From Nitrososphaeria archaeon (lineage in GTDB: Archaea > Thermoproteota > Nitrososphaeria > Nitrososphaerales > JAAOZN01): 64,000 nt of DNA. The position numbers and the translations under genes are program-made. Under the pieces are notes generated by a model. The model was given only the letters and a program-made list of their open reading frames with translations, ran no database searches and was not told where the DNA came from. Positions 52,143-59,323 of the stretch are shown here, in pieces. Each line of letters opens with the position of its first letter. Position 1 is the stretch's first letter. The stretch lies in NCBI GenBank assembly GCA_029775855.1, contig JARVJZ010000004.1, forward strand, positions 68,901 to 132,900, read 5' to 3'.

Positions 52143-53420
52143 TTATAGTTTTATCCAGCTTGGTAAAATCAGTTCTGCGGTCTTGAAGCGGTCTGGTGAT
52201 ACTGTCTCTAACCTATCTTTGTATCCGTATGCGGCGAGCTGCCACTGGTTTACGAAGGGGTAGAAGTTGGGGGGTTCCCTTACGACGTCGTGCCGTTGGT
52301 TATATCTGTATGTGCCTAACGCGCCTTCAACTTGTATTCCTTCTAAAGCTTTAACTATATCTTCGGCCTTTGTTGAACCCGCTTTCTCTATCGCAGCTGC
52401 AAGCACCATAAATGTATCGTATCCTTCAAATGAGCCTCGTGGTAGCCTACCGCCAGCTTTACTCAATATAGCATCTCTAACTTCTGGTGTCTTTCTTGTC
52501 ATATTGCTGTTGTAGTTGTAGTCTCCAACGAGGATCTCTGAGTGGCAAGCCCCTTCTGTCCACTTTGGGTAATCTGTGTCGCTACCAACCCAGTCTCCAA
52601 AACCTATTATGTAAGGCGGTTTGAGAGTTGACCACTGCTTGAGTATAGTAACGTTTTCAGCGACTATGTGATTGTTGAACATGAGCATCTGGGTAGCTGC
52701 TGAAGCAGCCTTAGAGAGTTCTACGGAGAAGTCTTTGGTCCCGATTGGGAAGATGCTTTCATAAACTATTTTGAAAGGTTCTTTGAGTTCGGAATTTATC
52801 CTTTTTATCCCCTCGGTGATCTGTTTCGCGTAAAGCTGGTCGCTAGTTAATATGGAAACATTATTCCAACTGGTCTTCTCTCTAATGAACTTGAGAGCCT
52901 CTACAACTAACTCAGAGTAGTGTGGTGTTGTTCCGATTCCTGTATGGAAGTAGTATTTGTATCTGTTGTAGTTCTTTTCAACATTATCTACAAGTGAATA
53001 GCTCGAAACGTAGGTGGAGAGGAAAGGAAGCTTGTTATCAGCCACTACTTCTTGAACCGGCAGCACAACTATTGTGCTTAAACCTCCGACCGCTGCTACT
53101 ACGCCTTCGTTTACAAGCCTCGTCATCGCGTTGACCCCTTCGGTTGCTTGATTCTTATCGTCTCCGTAGATTAGTTCTATAGGCCTGCCGAGTATGCCTC
53201 CCTTCTTCTCTAACTCTTCTTTTGCAACTTCAACGCCTATCTTAAGGGCTTCCCCTAATACAGCAATTGGTCCTGAGAAGTCTGCAAGCACACCTATTTT
53301 AACCGCCTCTTTCTTCTGTGTGGTGCCTAGATAAATGTAGGCAGCGTAGCCTGCTGCTGCAGCGGCAGCAATGCCAGCTGTGGCATAAATGAATCTTCTT
53401 CTACTCACTTTGCTGCTCAT
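52143..53420 (-). CDS. livK: Branched-chain amino acid-type substrate-binding protein (system 2), Tat signal
   Basis: A 425-residue periplasmic-type binding protein. SRRRFIYATAGIAAAAAAGYAAYIY at the N-terminus is a twin-arginine signal, suggesting folded export; no lipobox cysteine is seen and no Thr-rich stalk is present, unlike system 1. The ligand domain begins EAVKIGVLADFSGPIAVLGEALKIGVEVAKEEL and has VGGLSTIVVLPVQEVVADNKLPFLSTYVSS. It probably binds a small amide or amino acid. It is first in its operon after the LLM gene (21-nt gap). Confidence 0.9.
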   Translation of the reverse strand: MSSKVSRRRFIYATAGIAAAAAAGYAAYIYLGTTQKKEAVKIGVLADFSGPIAVLGEALKIGVEVAKEELEKKGGILGRPIELIYGDDKNQATEGVNAMTRLVNEGVVAAVGGLSTIVVLPVQEVVADNKLPFLSTYVSSYSLVDNVEKNYNRYKYYFHTGIGTTPHYSELVVEALKFIREKTSWNNVSILTSDQLYAKQITEGIKRINSELKEPFKIVYESIFPIGTKDFSVELSKAASAATQMLMFNNHIVAENVTILKQWSTLKPPYIIGFGDWVGSDTDYPKWTEGACHSEILVGDYNYNSNMTRKTPEVRDAILSKAGGRLPRGSFEGYDTFMVLAAAIEKAGSTKAEDIVKALEGIQVEGALGTYRYNQRHDVVREPPNFYPFVNQWQLAAYGYKDRLETVSPDRFKTAELILPSWIKL

Positions 53421-53441
53421 ATCGCTTATCCTCCTTTCTTA

Positions 53442-54434
53442 CTAGAAGCTGGGCAGTATCTCTTTAGCAACCTTTTCAACCATCTCCTTTTGCTTAGTAG
53501 TAGTCATTCTAAGTGTGATGACTTTTGCACCAGCATTTACGTACTCTTCTAGCCTCTTGATGCATTTTTCGCGGTTGCCTAGGGCTACCCAAGAGTTTAT
53601 TACTTGTGGGCCGAAGTTTGTCATGTAGTATCGGTCAAGGAAGTCTTTTGACTCTTTGAATGCCTTCTCCTCATCCTCTTCTAGATTTATGTTGTAGTAG
53701 AGTGACTTTTCTAACGTATTTGGGTCTTTACCTATCTTTAGAGCTTCCTCTTTTATTACTCCTAACCCGTGCTTGAATTGTTCTGGTGTTACGAGTGTGG
53801 TCATCCAGCCATCAGCTATTCGTGCTACTCTGTTGAGTCCTCTTCTGATCTGTGCATCTGGTGGGTTAAATGGGTATGGGTTGCTTACAAGCCATATCGG
53901 CGGCCTAGGCTTCTGATATGGCTTTGGCTCTAGGGTTGCATCCTTTAGCTTGTAGAATTTGCCATCGTAGTTTACTTTGTCTTTAGTCCATAGTGCCTTT
54001 ATGATTTCAATGTTCTCTTCAAGTATCTTAGCCCTCTTACCGTAATCAATACCTAAATTATTAAACTCGGTCTGGAAGTCGCCGCCAGCTTCCCTACTAC
54101 CACCACCCATGCACGCTACAAGAATCGTGCGCCCCTTAGAAATCTGGTCTAGTGTAGCCCAGGTGTAAGCTGTGAGAACTGGGTGCCTAAGGGGGAAGCT
54201 AGCCATGCAAGCAACACCTAACTTAACCACTTTCGTTCTCGACGCAACGGCTGCAAGCACTGTTGTAGATTCAAAGCGTGGCTTAGCCATTATGCTGTCA
54301 CCAACCCATACTGAGTCGAAGCCACCTTCCTCACCTATCTCCGCTAGGGTTATTAGAAGGTCTGGCGTTATTTTATCTGGGTATATTAGTGGACCTCTAT
54401 TTGGTAGTGTTAAGCCGAACTTTACTTTACTCAA
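53442..54434 (-). CDS. F420-dependent LLM-class oxidoreductase
   Basis: A 330-residue luciferase-like monooxygenase-fold enzyme: KVKFGLTLPNRGP, EEGGFDSVWVGDSIMAKPRFESTTVLAAVASRTKVVKLGVAC (cofactor pocket) and PPIWLVSNPYPFN. It is a generic LLM enzyme and lacks the Mer-like C-terminal pattern of the gene at 31706. It sits directly upstream of the second Liv-type operon and may act on what that importer brings in. The substrate is unknown. Confidence 0.82.
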   Translation of the reverse strand: MSKVKFGLTLPNRGPLIYPDKITPDLLITLAEIGEEGGFDSVWVGDSIMAKPRFESTTVLAAVASRTKVVKLGVACMASFPLRHPVLTAYTWATLDQISKGRTILVACMGGGSREAGGDFQTEFNNLGIDYGKRAKILEENIEIIKALWTKDKVNYDGKFYKLKDATLEPKPYQKPRPPIWLVSNPYPFNPPDAQIRRGLNRVARIADGWMTTLVTPEQFKHGLGVIKEEALKIGKDPNTLEKSLYYNINLEEDEEKAFKESKDFLDRYYMTNFGPQVINSWVALGNREKCIKRLEEYVNAGAKVITLRMTTTKQKEMVEKVAKEILPSF

Positions 54435-54550
54435 GTTAATAGCACTTATAATAACGCCGTTATATAAAGTTTATGCATCAAATATTAAGCTACACTAAAA
54501 CCAATCAACACTATCGCAACGTCGGTTTAAGCGACACAGAGCAGCTAAAC

Positions 54551-54560
54551 TTTATCTTAA
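54551..54560 (+). promoter_or_regulatory. TATA box of tRNA-Ser
   Basis: TTTATCTTAA is centred about 27 nt before the first base of the tRNA gene, the standard distance for an archaeal TATA box. AAACC and AATCGA follow. The position matches the tRNA start so well that I accept it. Confidence 0.6.
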
Positions 54561-54581
54561 ACCAAATCGAAGGGGAGAATA

Positions 54582-54670
54582 GCCGGGATCGCCTAGCCTG
54601 GTAGGGCGCAGGCCTGCTAAGTCTGTGACCCGTATGGGTCTCGTGGGTTCAAATCCCACTCCCGGCGCCA
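54582..54670 (+). tRNA. tRNA-Ser (anticodon GCT)
   Basis: Acceptor GCCGGGA (54582-54588) pairs with TCCCGGC (54660-54666). The anticodon loop CTGCTAA is closed by CAGGC/GTCTG. A long variable arm (GACCC/GGGTC) marks a class II tRNA, and the T arm is GTGGG-TTCAAAT-CCCAC. The discriminator is G, and a CCA end is encoded. It decodes AGC/AGU. No intron. Confidence 0.93.
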
Positions 54671-55214
54671 CCTCATATGATTTGGTTTAAGAAGCTGTTT
54701 AGTTTAGAAGATTTGATGTTTTGACCTCCGACTTTTCGGTTAACTATAGATCTTGACTGGTATCTGATTGGTGTCTGCTCTATTAGCATGAAGTTCAAGA
54801 TCTAGAAGGATAGCGCTGCAGGGTATGCTTAGTGCTTGGTGGGCTGGCTCTTATGGGGCTAGGTAGTGTTATGGTGCCTCCTTGCAACATTGAAGGCGAT
54901 CAAATTACTTATCTACTGCTCATCTGTGGTGACAGATGTTCCTGCAACTGCTTCACGCTTTGTCTACGGGACGGTATCGACTTCTAAGATTGGAGGCGGT
55001 GAATGAAGGCTTGTTCTTAGTAAAAGGTGACCCTATAGCTGCGCCATCAAATACTTCCTTTACCTTGAATCTCCTGAGTATGTGTTAACTGCTAGAAATG
55101 CGAATTCATCTCATTGACGATAATATCAAAGACCTCAAAGCCATTCATTTGATAAAGCTTAATGTCCTATCTATAGAGTTTATTTAACCCTTCGATCTAA
55201 TCTTTTCTAGCAGC
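54671..55214. other. Gene-free stretch with weak coding traces
   Basis: No full gene is visible. Around 54870-54985 one frame reads VPPCNIEGDQITYLLLICGD, then RCSCNCFTLCLRDG and a stop. The cysteine spacing and the YLLL-x-GDRC context recall a decayed radical SAM or iron-sulfur protein start. A neighbouring frame around 54990-55080 reads EAVNEGLFLVKGDPIAAP. No promoter, repeat or RNA gene is seen. Near 55170 the sequence turns AT-rich before the M48 gene. Confidence 0.3.
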
Positions 55215-56153
55215 TTGGAGCTAAAGTGTAGGGTCTGTGGAACCAGTTCTGACGAGGAGGACATATTTTGTAGAAGTTGTAGAGTTAGGCTTCTTCAAAG
55301 TAGAAGGTATGACGTTAACAGATTGGACTACGCTTACGCAGCTGATTTAGAGAAGCTTGCACTGCTCAAGGAGCTGGCTACCCCAGCTGCCTTAATCAAA
55401 GCTTTCTACCTTAAAAAGGCTGTCTCTATGCTCGTAAAGGAGGTCTCTGACAGAAGCGCCTTGGTTGAGCGAGGTTCTAAGCTTGGTTGGATGCTTATCA
55501 AATGTGCAGATACATTATGCCTAAAGTATCTGCCTGAGATGTATGTAGATGGTTATGTCGGCTTCAACGCATACTCTTTCGGCTTCGACGAAAAGCCTTA
55601 CGTTGTATTAGGGGAAAGGCTGCTTAAAGTTCTTACAGAAGAGGAGATGACCGCGTTAATAGCTCACGAGCTTGGGCATATAGGATGTGGGCATATGCTC
55701 TACCATACCTTAGCAGAGTTCATCGTTCAAGGCGTAGGCTGGTCAGCGTCAACAATAGGCATACCGCTCTTAGAGACGCCTCTTAGATTAGCGCTGCTCA
55801 GCTGGAGGCGTGAGTCTGAGGTCAGCGCTGATAGAGCCAGCCTACTAGTAGCTGGGAGTGTAGAGGCTGTTAAATCCCTTCTACTGAAGCTCACAACCCT
55901 TAACAAAGAAGTCAGCTGCGGTGATGGAGTTCTTGGGAGCTTGAGTGAGGTTGTTAGCAGCCATCCGCTTGTAGCCAGAAGAATAGCGTTGTTAGAAGAG
56001 TATTATAAAAGTGTTGGATACGCTAAGGCTAGGAGTAAGATCTCTAAAAGAAACTTGGTGCGCCGAGCCTTTGTGCCAATATGTAGGTTCTGTGGAGCAA
56101 AGAAGCCTCCTAGCTCACTCTTCTGTAGCAGCTGCGGTAGGAGCTGCGTGTGA
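55215..56153 (+). CDS. Zinc-ribbon M48-family metalloprotease
   Basis: A 312-residue HtpX-like protein. Residues 4-23 form a zinc ribbon (CRVCGTSSDEEDIFCRSC). The peptidase motif AHELGHIGCGHM (HExxH) sits near residue 156, and ESEVSADRASLLVAG supplies the third ligand. A second C-terminal ribbon reads CRFCGAKKPPSSLFCSSCG. Hydrophobic stretches between HExxH and the third ligand (FIVQGVGWSASTIGIPLL) may form a membrane contact. Two terminal ribbons flanking the protease is uncommon. The start is TTG 55215. It stands alone on its strand, 122 nt before tes. Confidence 0.82.
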   Translation: MELKCRVCGTSSDEEDIFCRSCRVRLLQSRRYDVNRLDYAYAADLEKLALLKELATPAALIKAFYLKKAVSMLVKEVSDRSALVERGSKLGWMLIKCADTLCLKYLPEMYVDGYVGFNAYSFGFDEKPYVVLGERLLKVLTEEEMTALIAHELGHIGCGHMLYHTLAEFIVQGVGWSASTIGIPLLETPLRLALLSWRRESEVSADRASLLVAGSVEAVKSLLLKLTTLNKEVSCGDGVLGSLSEVVSSHPLVARRIALLEEYYKSVGYAKARSKISKRNLVRRAFVPICRFCGAKKPPSSLFCSSCGRSCV

Positions 56154-56275
56154 GTGTAAATTGATTTGGCACTCTGGTTTAGGTATCAAAATAGGTTAAT
56201 GCGCTTAATGTAGTTCACTTTTCACCGTCGCATTTGTCTGATAATCTTTATAACCTATTAAACTTACCACTATAA

Positions 56276-57904
56276 GTGGTTAAGATGGCTCTAATAGAAA
56301 TTAAGGAAGCCGAAGCTAAGCTTCATGAAGAAATTATCAGAAGGACACAGAGCCTATGCCCAGAATGCAACCGTATACTAGACGCCGAAATCCTAGAGAG
56401 AGACTCAAAGATATATCTGCGGAAAATCTGCCCAGAGCACGGTGAAGTAGAAGAACTCTACTACGGCTCAGCCGAACTATACAAGAAGTTCAGCACCTAT
56501 TGGCGTGATGGAAAAGGGATACAAAATCCCAATGTTCCCGTGGACTCCTGTGCCTGCCCAATGAATTGCGGGCTATGCACAAACCACTTAAGCCACACAG
56601 GTTTAGCGAATATAATAATCACGAACAGATGTGACTTAACTTGCTGGTACTGCTTCTTCTACGTTAAGAAGGGGTTAGAGGGCGCATACGTGTATGAACC
56701 TACATTGGAGCAGATAAGATCTATGGTCAGAACCTTAAGGGCTGAAAGACCTGTCGCAGGTAACTCCATACAGTTAACCGGCGGAGAGCCGACGCTGAGG
56801 GACGACTTGATAGAGATCATCAAGATGATAAAGGAGGAGGGTGTAGATCACGTGCAGCTAAACACGAATGGAATAAACCTAGCTTTAGACCCTCAGCTCG
56901 CCTACAAGATCAAGGAGGCTGGTGTAAGCAACCTCTACATGAGCTTCGACGGTGTGACAGCAAGAACGAACCCTAAGAATCATTGGGAAGCACCTTACGC
57001 CATAGAGAACTGCAGAAGGGCTGGCGTCGGCGTAGTCTTAGTGCCTACTGTAATCAAGGGGATGAATGACCATGAGCTAGGAGCGATAATAAGATATGCT
57101 CAAAAAAACATTGATGTGGTTAGAGCGGTGAACTTCCAACCCGTCTCACTGACAGGTAGGATGGCTAAGCAAGACAGAGAGAAGTATAGGATAACGATAC
57201 CAGACTGCATAAAGGCTATCGAAGAACAGACTAACGGCGAAGTCCCAACAGAAGCTTGGTTCCCGGTGCCCAGCTGCTCACCATTAACCAACTTCATCGA
57301 GGTGTTGACAAATAAACCGAAGTATGAGTTATCGATACATTTTGCCTGCGGCGCAGGAACCTATGTCTTCACAGACGAAGAAGGGAGGCTTATACCGATA
57401 ACGAGCTTCGTAGATGTAAGGGGATTAATCGAATACTTGGAGGAGAAAACAGAGGAGTTAAAGAGCGGTGAAAACAGATACAAAGTGATGGCTCATATGC
57501 TTCTAAAGCTTGGGTCATTTATAGATAAAGCTAAGCAGCCTAAGGGACTCAACCTAACAAAGATGCTACTCAAAATCATCTTAAGGCACGACTACTCATC
57601 TGTTGGGGAGTGGCACAGGAGAAGCCTCTTCCTAGGTATGATGCACTTCCAGGACAAGTATAACCACGATGCTGAGAGGGTTCAGCGCTGTGACATACAT
57701 TACCTTACACCAGACTTGAGGATAATACCGTTCTGCTCATTCAACGTGATACCTGAGTGGTATAGAGACAGGATTCAGAAGAAGTACGGCATACCAGTAG
57801 AAGAATGGGAGAAGATACACGGTCAAAAAATAGAAGACAAGCTCTACAAAGGCACGCTACGAAAGGGTGAGAAAGCCGCATATAGCTGCGGCCAGTGCCT
57901 ATAA
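56276..57904 (+). CDS. tes: Tetraether-lipid-synthase-like radical SAM enzyme (Tes family)
   Basis: A 542-residue radical SAM protein. The N-terminal C28-x2-C31 ... C52PEHGEVEELYYG block, then C92-x-C94-x3-C98-x2-C101 (SCACPMNCGLC), the radical SAM motif C119-x3-C123-x2-C126 (CDLTCWYC), and a C-terminal cysteine pair (SCGQCL) give the multi-cluster layout of Tes, which joins archaeol tails into tetraethers. Typical Tes has CNLRCPICF; the CDLTCWYCFFYV variant marks a different subgroup, so the exact reaction (tetraether, H-bridge or other tail chemistry) is open. The start is GTG 56276 behind a TATA-like CTTTATAACC (leaderless); ATG 56285 is the alternative. The next gene follows or overlaps. 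Confidence 0.82.
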   Translation: MVKMALIEIKEAEAKLHEEIIRRTQSLCPECNRILDAEILERDSKIYLRKICPEHGEVEELYYGSAELYKKFSTYWRDGKGIQNPNVPVDSCACPMNCGLCTNHLSHTGLANIIITNRCDLTCWYCFFYVKKGLEGAYVYEPTLEQIRSMVRTLRAERPVAGNSIQLTGGEPTLRDDLIEIIKMIKEEGVDHVQLNTNGINLALDPQLAYKIKEAGVSNLYMSFDGVTARTNPKNHWEAPYAIENCRRAGVGVVLVPTVIKGMNDHELGAIIRYAQKNIDVVRAVNFQPVSLTGRMAKQDREKYRITIPDCIKAIEEQTNGEVPTEAWFPVPSCSPLTNFIEVLTNKPKYELSIHFACGAGTYVFTDEEGRLIPITSFVDVRGLIEYLEEKTEELKSGENRYKVMAHMLLKLGSFIDKAKQPKGLNLTKMLLKIILRHDYSSVGEWHRRSLFLGMMHFQDKYNHDAERVQRCDIHYLTPDLRIIPFCSFNVIPEWYRDRIQKKYGIPVEEWEKIHGQKIEDKLYKGTLRKGEKAAYSCGQCL

Positions 57905-57915
57905 CGTGGTCTAAT

Positions 57916-58482
57916 GTGAGCGTAATTAAGGTAAAAGAGGAAGGATGCAAAACTCGCATAGAGGGCTTAGGGTTAAAGCCTCAGAGCTCAGAAATATTGT
58001 TAGATGAGGTATTAAGGCTTAAAGTAAGCTACAGAATCGTTGGCGAGTTAAGAGATGTCTTAACCCAGAAGAGCATCGAAGAAGCATACAAAAAACACGA
58101 TGTGAACTTCAGACTCACGTCAACGGTCAACCTACTTAAGCAAACAGCGCCATTCATCTATAGGCGAGTCAAAGCGATTAAACTTGCTAGAAAGGCGATA
58201 TTTTACTGGAGCAGAGATAGTAGCGTGGAGAGCAGAATAAGGATTATGGTTGTGAATGAAAACGGCAACCCATCAATCGTAGAGCAGATAGAGCAGCTAA
58301 ATGAAAAACTGTTTGACTACACCATAAAAATAACCCTACTTGGAAGAGACTTGGGTATAGGAGAGCATAAATTAGCCGCTAAAGTAAGGGTTAAGTGGGG
58401 TTCTCACACCTTCATAAATAAAGGAAAAGCAGAATCAACCTCAGAAAAATTAAAGATCTTGATTAAACCCACGTCTCATTAA
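57916..58482 (+). CDS. Unknown protein following the Tes-like gene
   Basis: About 188 residues with no membrane segment. Beta-strand-rich ends (EILLDEVLRLKVSYRIVGEL and TIKITLLGRDLGIGEHKLAAKVRVKWG) enclose a helical middle. The C-terminal half looks like an immunoglobulin-like or C2-like sandwich. The family is not recognised. I use GTG 57916, 11 nt after the tes stop; GTG 57895 would overlap tes by 10 nt. Tight linkage suggests a partner of the Tes-like enzyme, for example in lipid presentation, but this is inference. Confidence 0.6.
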   Translation: MSVIKVKEEGCKTRIEGLGLKPQSSEILLDEVLRLKVSYRIVGELRDVLTQKSIEEAYKKHDVNFRLTSTVNLLKQTAPFIYRRVKAIKLARKAIFYWSRDSSVESRIRIMVVNENGNPSIVEQIEQLNEKLFDYTIKITLLGRDLGIGEHKLAAKVRVKWGSHTFINKGKAESTSEKLKILIKPTSH

Positions 58483-58509
58483 CATGTTGCTGTAGATGCA
58501 TGACTTCAA

Positions 58510-58693
58510 TCTACAGATCGATACTTTAATGTGATGGTTAGACAGTTTGTATACAAATCAAGTAAAATCGTCATAAACCAAAGGGATACGGGTTACAATT
58601 AGGCTTAAATCGGCAGACGTTACTCACGGATTCTACATAGCTGAGTTAGGTATCAATGAAACAGTCTCTTTTTGCGAAGAAACAACACAATAA
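58510..58693 (+). pseudogene. Decayed cytochrome-oxidase subunit II-like (cupredoxin) gene fragment
   Basis: Two adjacent frames together read like the CuA-type cupredoxin domain of archaeal oxidase subunit II. The first (from about 58510) is TDRYFNVMVRQFVYKSSKIV then INQRDTG. After one frameshift near 58590 comes KGIRVTIRLKSADVTHGFYI then AELGINETV (58580-58666), ending at TAA 58691. The SADVTHGFYI-ELGIN block, with its copper-ligand histidine, is a hallmark of the family. There is no N-terminal anchor, and the C-terminal C-x3-C copper motif is missing. The frame is broken, so I call it a relic. It lies between the tes pair and tRNA-Trp. Confidence 0.6.
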
Positions 58694-58876
58694 TGCTTGG
58701 ATATAGAAGACTGAAGCGTTTATCTGATCTGTGTGTTAAATCATATAGGCTTCGACTTTCTTTAGTGAAGCTTTGGTTGACGAGCTTTAAAACAAATGCT
58801 TTCCTACACGAGAAAAATATGTATAGTAGAAGTTAACTACCTTTAGTAAGAAGGCGAATGGTACAAAGTTGCCGCT
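58694..58876. other. Intergenic stretch before tRNA-Trp
   Basis: After the oxidase relic there is no open frame of note. A weak TATA-like CTTTAGTA at 58841-58848 lies about 32 nt before the tRNA and may be its promoter. No repeats are seen. Confidence 0.3.
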
Positions 58877-59042
58877 GGGGACGTAGTCTAGCAAGGTTCC
58901 TGTTGAGCCCTGGAGAGGTAGGACGACAGGCTCCAGAGGTTTAGTGCTATAGGTTCGCTGACAGTGTTGGATGATGTACCCTTTGGAGCTAGGGTGAGGG
59001 GGAACCTGTAGGCCGTGGGTTCAAGTCCCACCGTCCCCACCA
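58877..59042 (+). tRNA. tRNA-Trp (anticodon CCA) with two inserted segments
   Basis: Acceptor GGGGACG (58877-58883) pairs with CGTCCCC (59032-59038); the discriminator is A and CCA is encoded. The D stem is GTCT (58886-58889) with GGAC (58921-58924). The anticodon stem ACAGG (58926-58930) pairs with CCTGT (59005-59009). The loop starts C-T-CCA-G, so the anticodon is CCA (58933-58935). The T arm is GTGGG-TTCAAGT-CCCAC. A canonical-position intron (after nt 37) spans about 58937-59003 (67 nt). It gives a bulge-helix-bulge-like junction, with CTCC paired to GGGG and 3-nt bulges AGA and GAA; the helix on the intron side is weak. About 24 extra nt (58893-58916) interrupt the D loop and may be a second intron. 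Confidence 0.85.
58937..59003 (+). ncRNA. Candidate cis-acting box C/D guide RNA within the tRNA-Trp intron
   Basis: The intron contains CTGA (58958-58961, box D'-like) and ATGATGT (58971-58977, box C'-like, one mismatch), 9 nt apart. The 10 nt before CTGA (58948-58957) include an antisense to the 3' side of the anticodon stem (59002-59011), such that the fifth base before the box faces nucleotide 39. A second antisense (58980-58989) pairs over 10 bp with 58930-58939, covering nucleotide 34. Haloferax tRNA-Trp introns guide methylation of 34 and 39 in this way. The outer C and D boxes are degenerate here (AGTG and GTGA at best), so activity is uncertain. Confidence 0.5.
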
Positions 59043-59323
59043 ATTTTGTGGCAATAGTTTTATCGCCAAATCGTTAGTTCTGTAGATAGGCATCGAGATA
59101 TTCTTGAGTTTTCTATCATTTTCATTTCTTCTTGCAAAGTTCAGCTTATAAATCATTGCTTCATTTCCCTACTAGTATGGCTTAACAGGAGCCTATTTGG
59201 ATGCAGTCCTTATCTTTTGTTGTTAAAGGACTAATCAAGGTATATATGGTGGACGTAGGTTTATATCTCACAAACTAAATTAGGTTATTACCTTTAGTTC
59301 GACCATTCAAATTATGACTATGT

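Noticed and set aside
59043-59323. Possible attachment-site repeat after tRNA-Trp
   Set aside because: No copy of the tRNA 3' end was found downstream within this stretch, so an integrated element is not supported.
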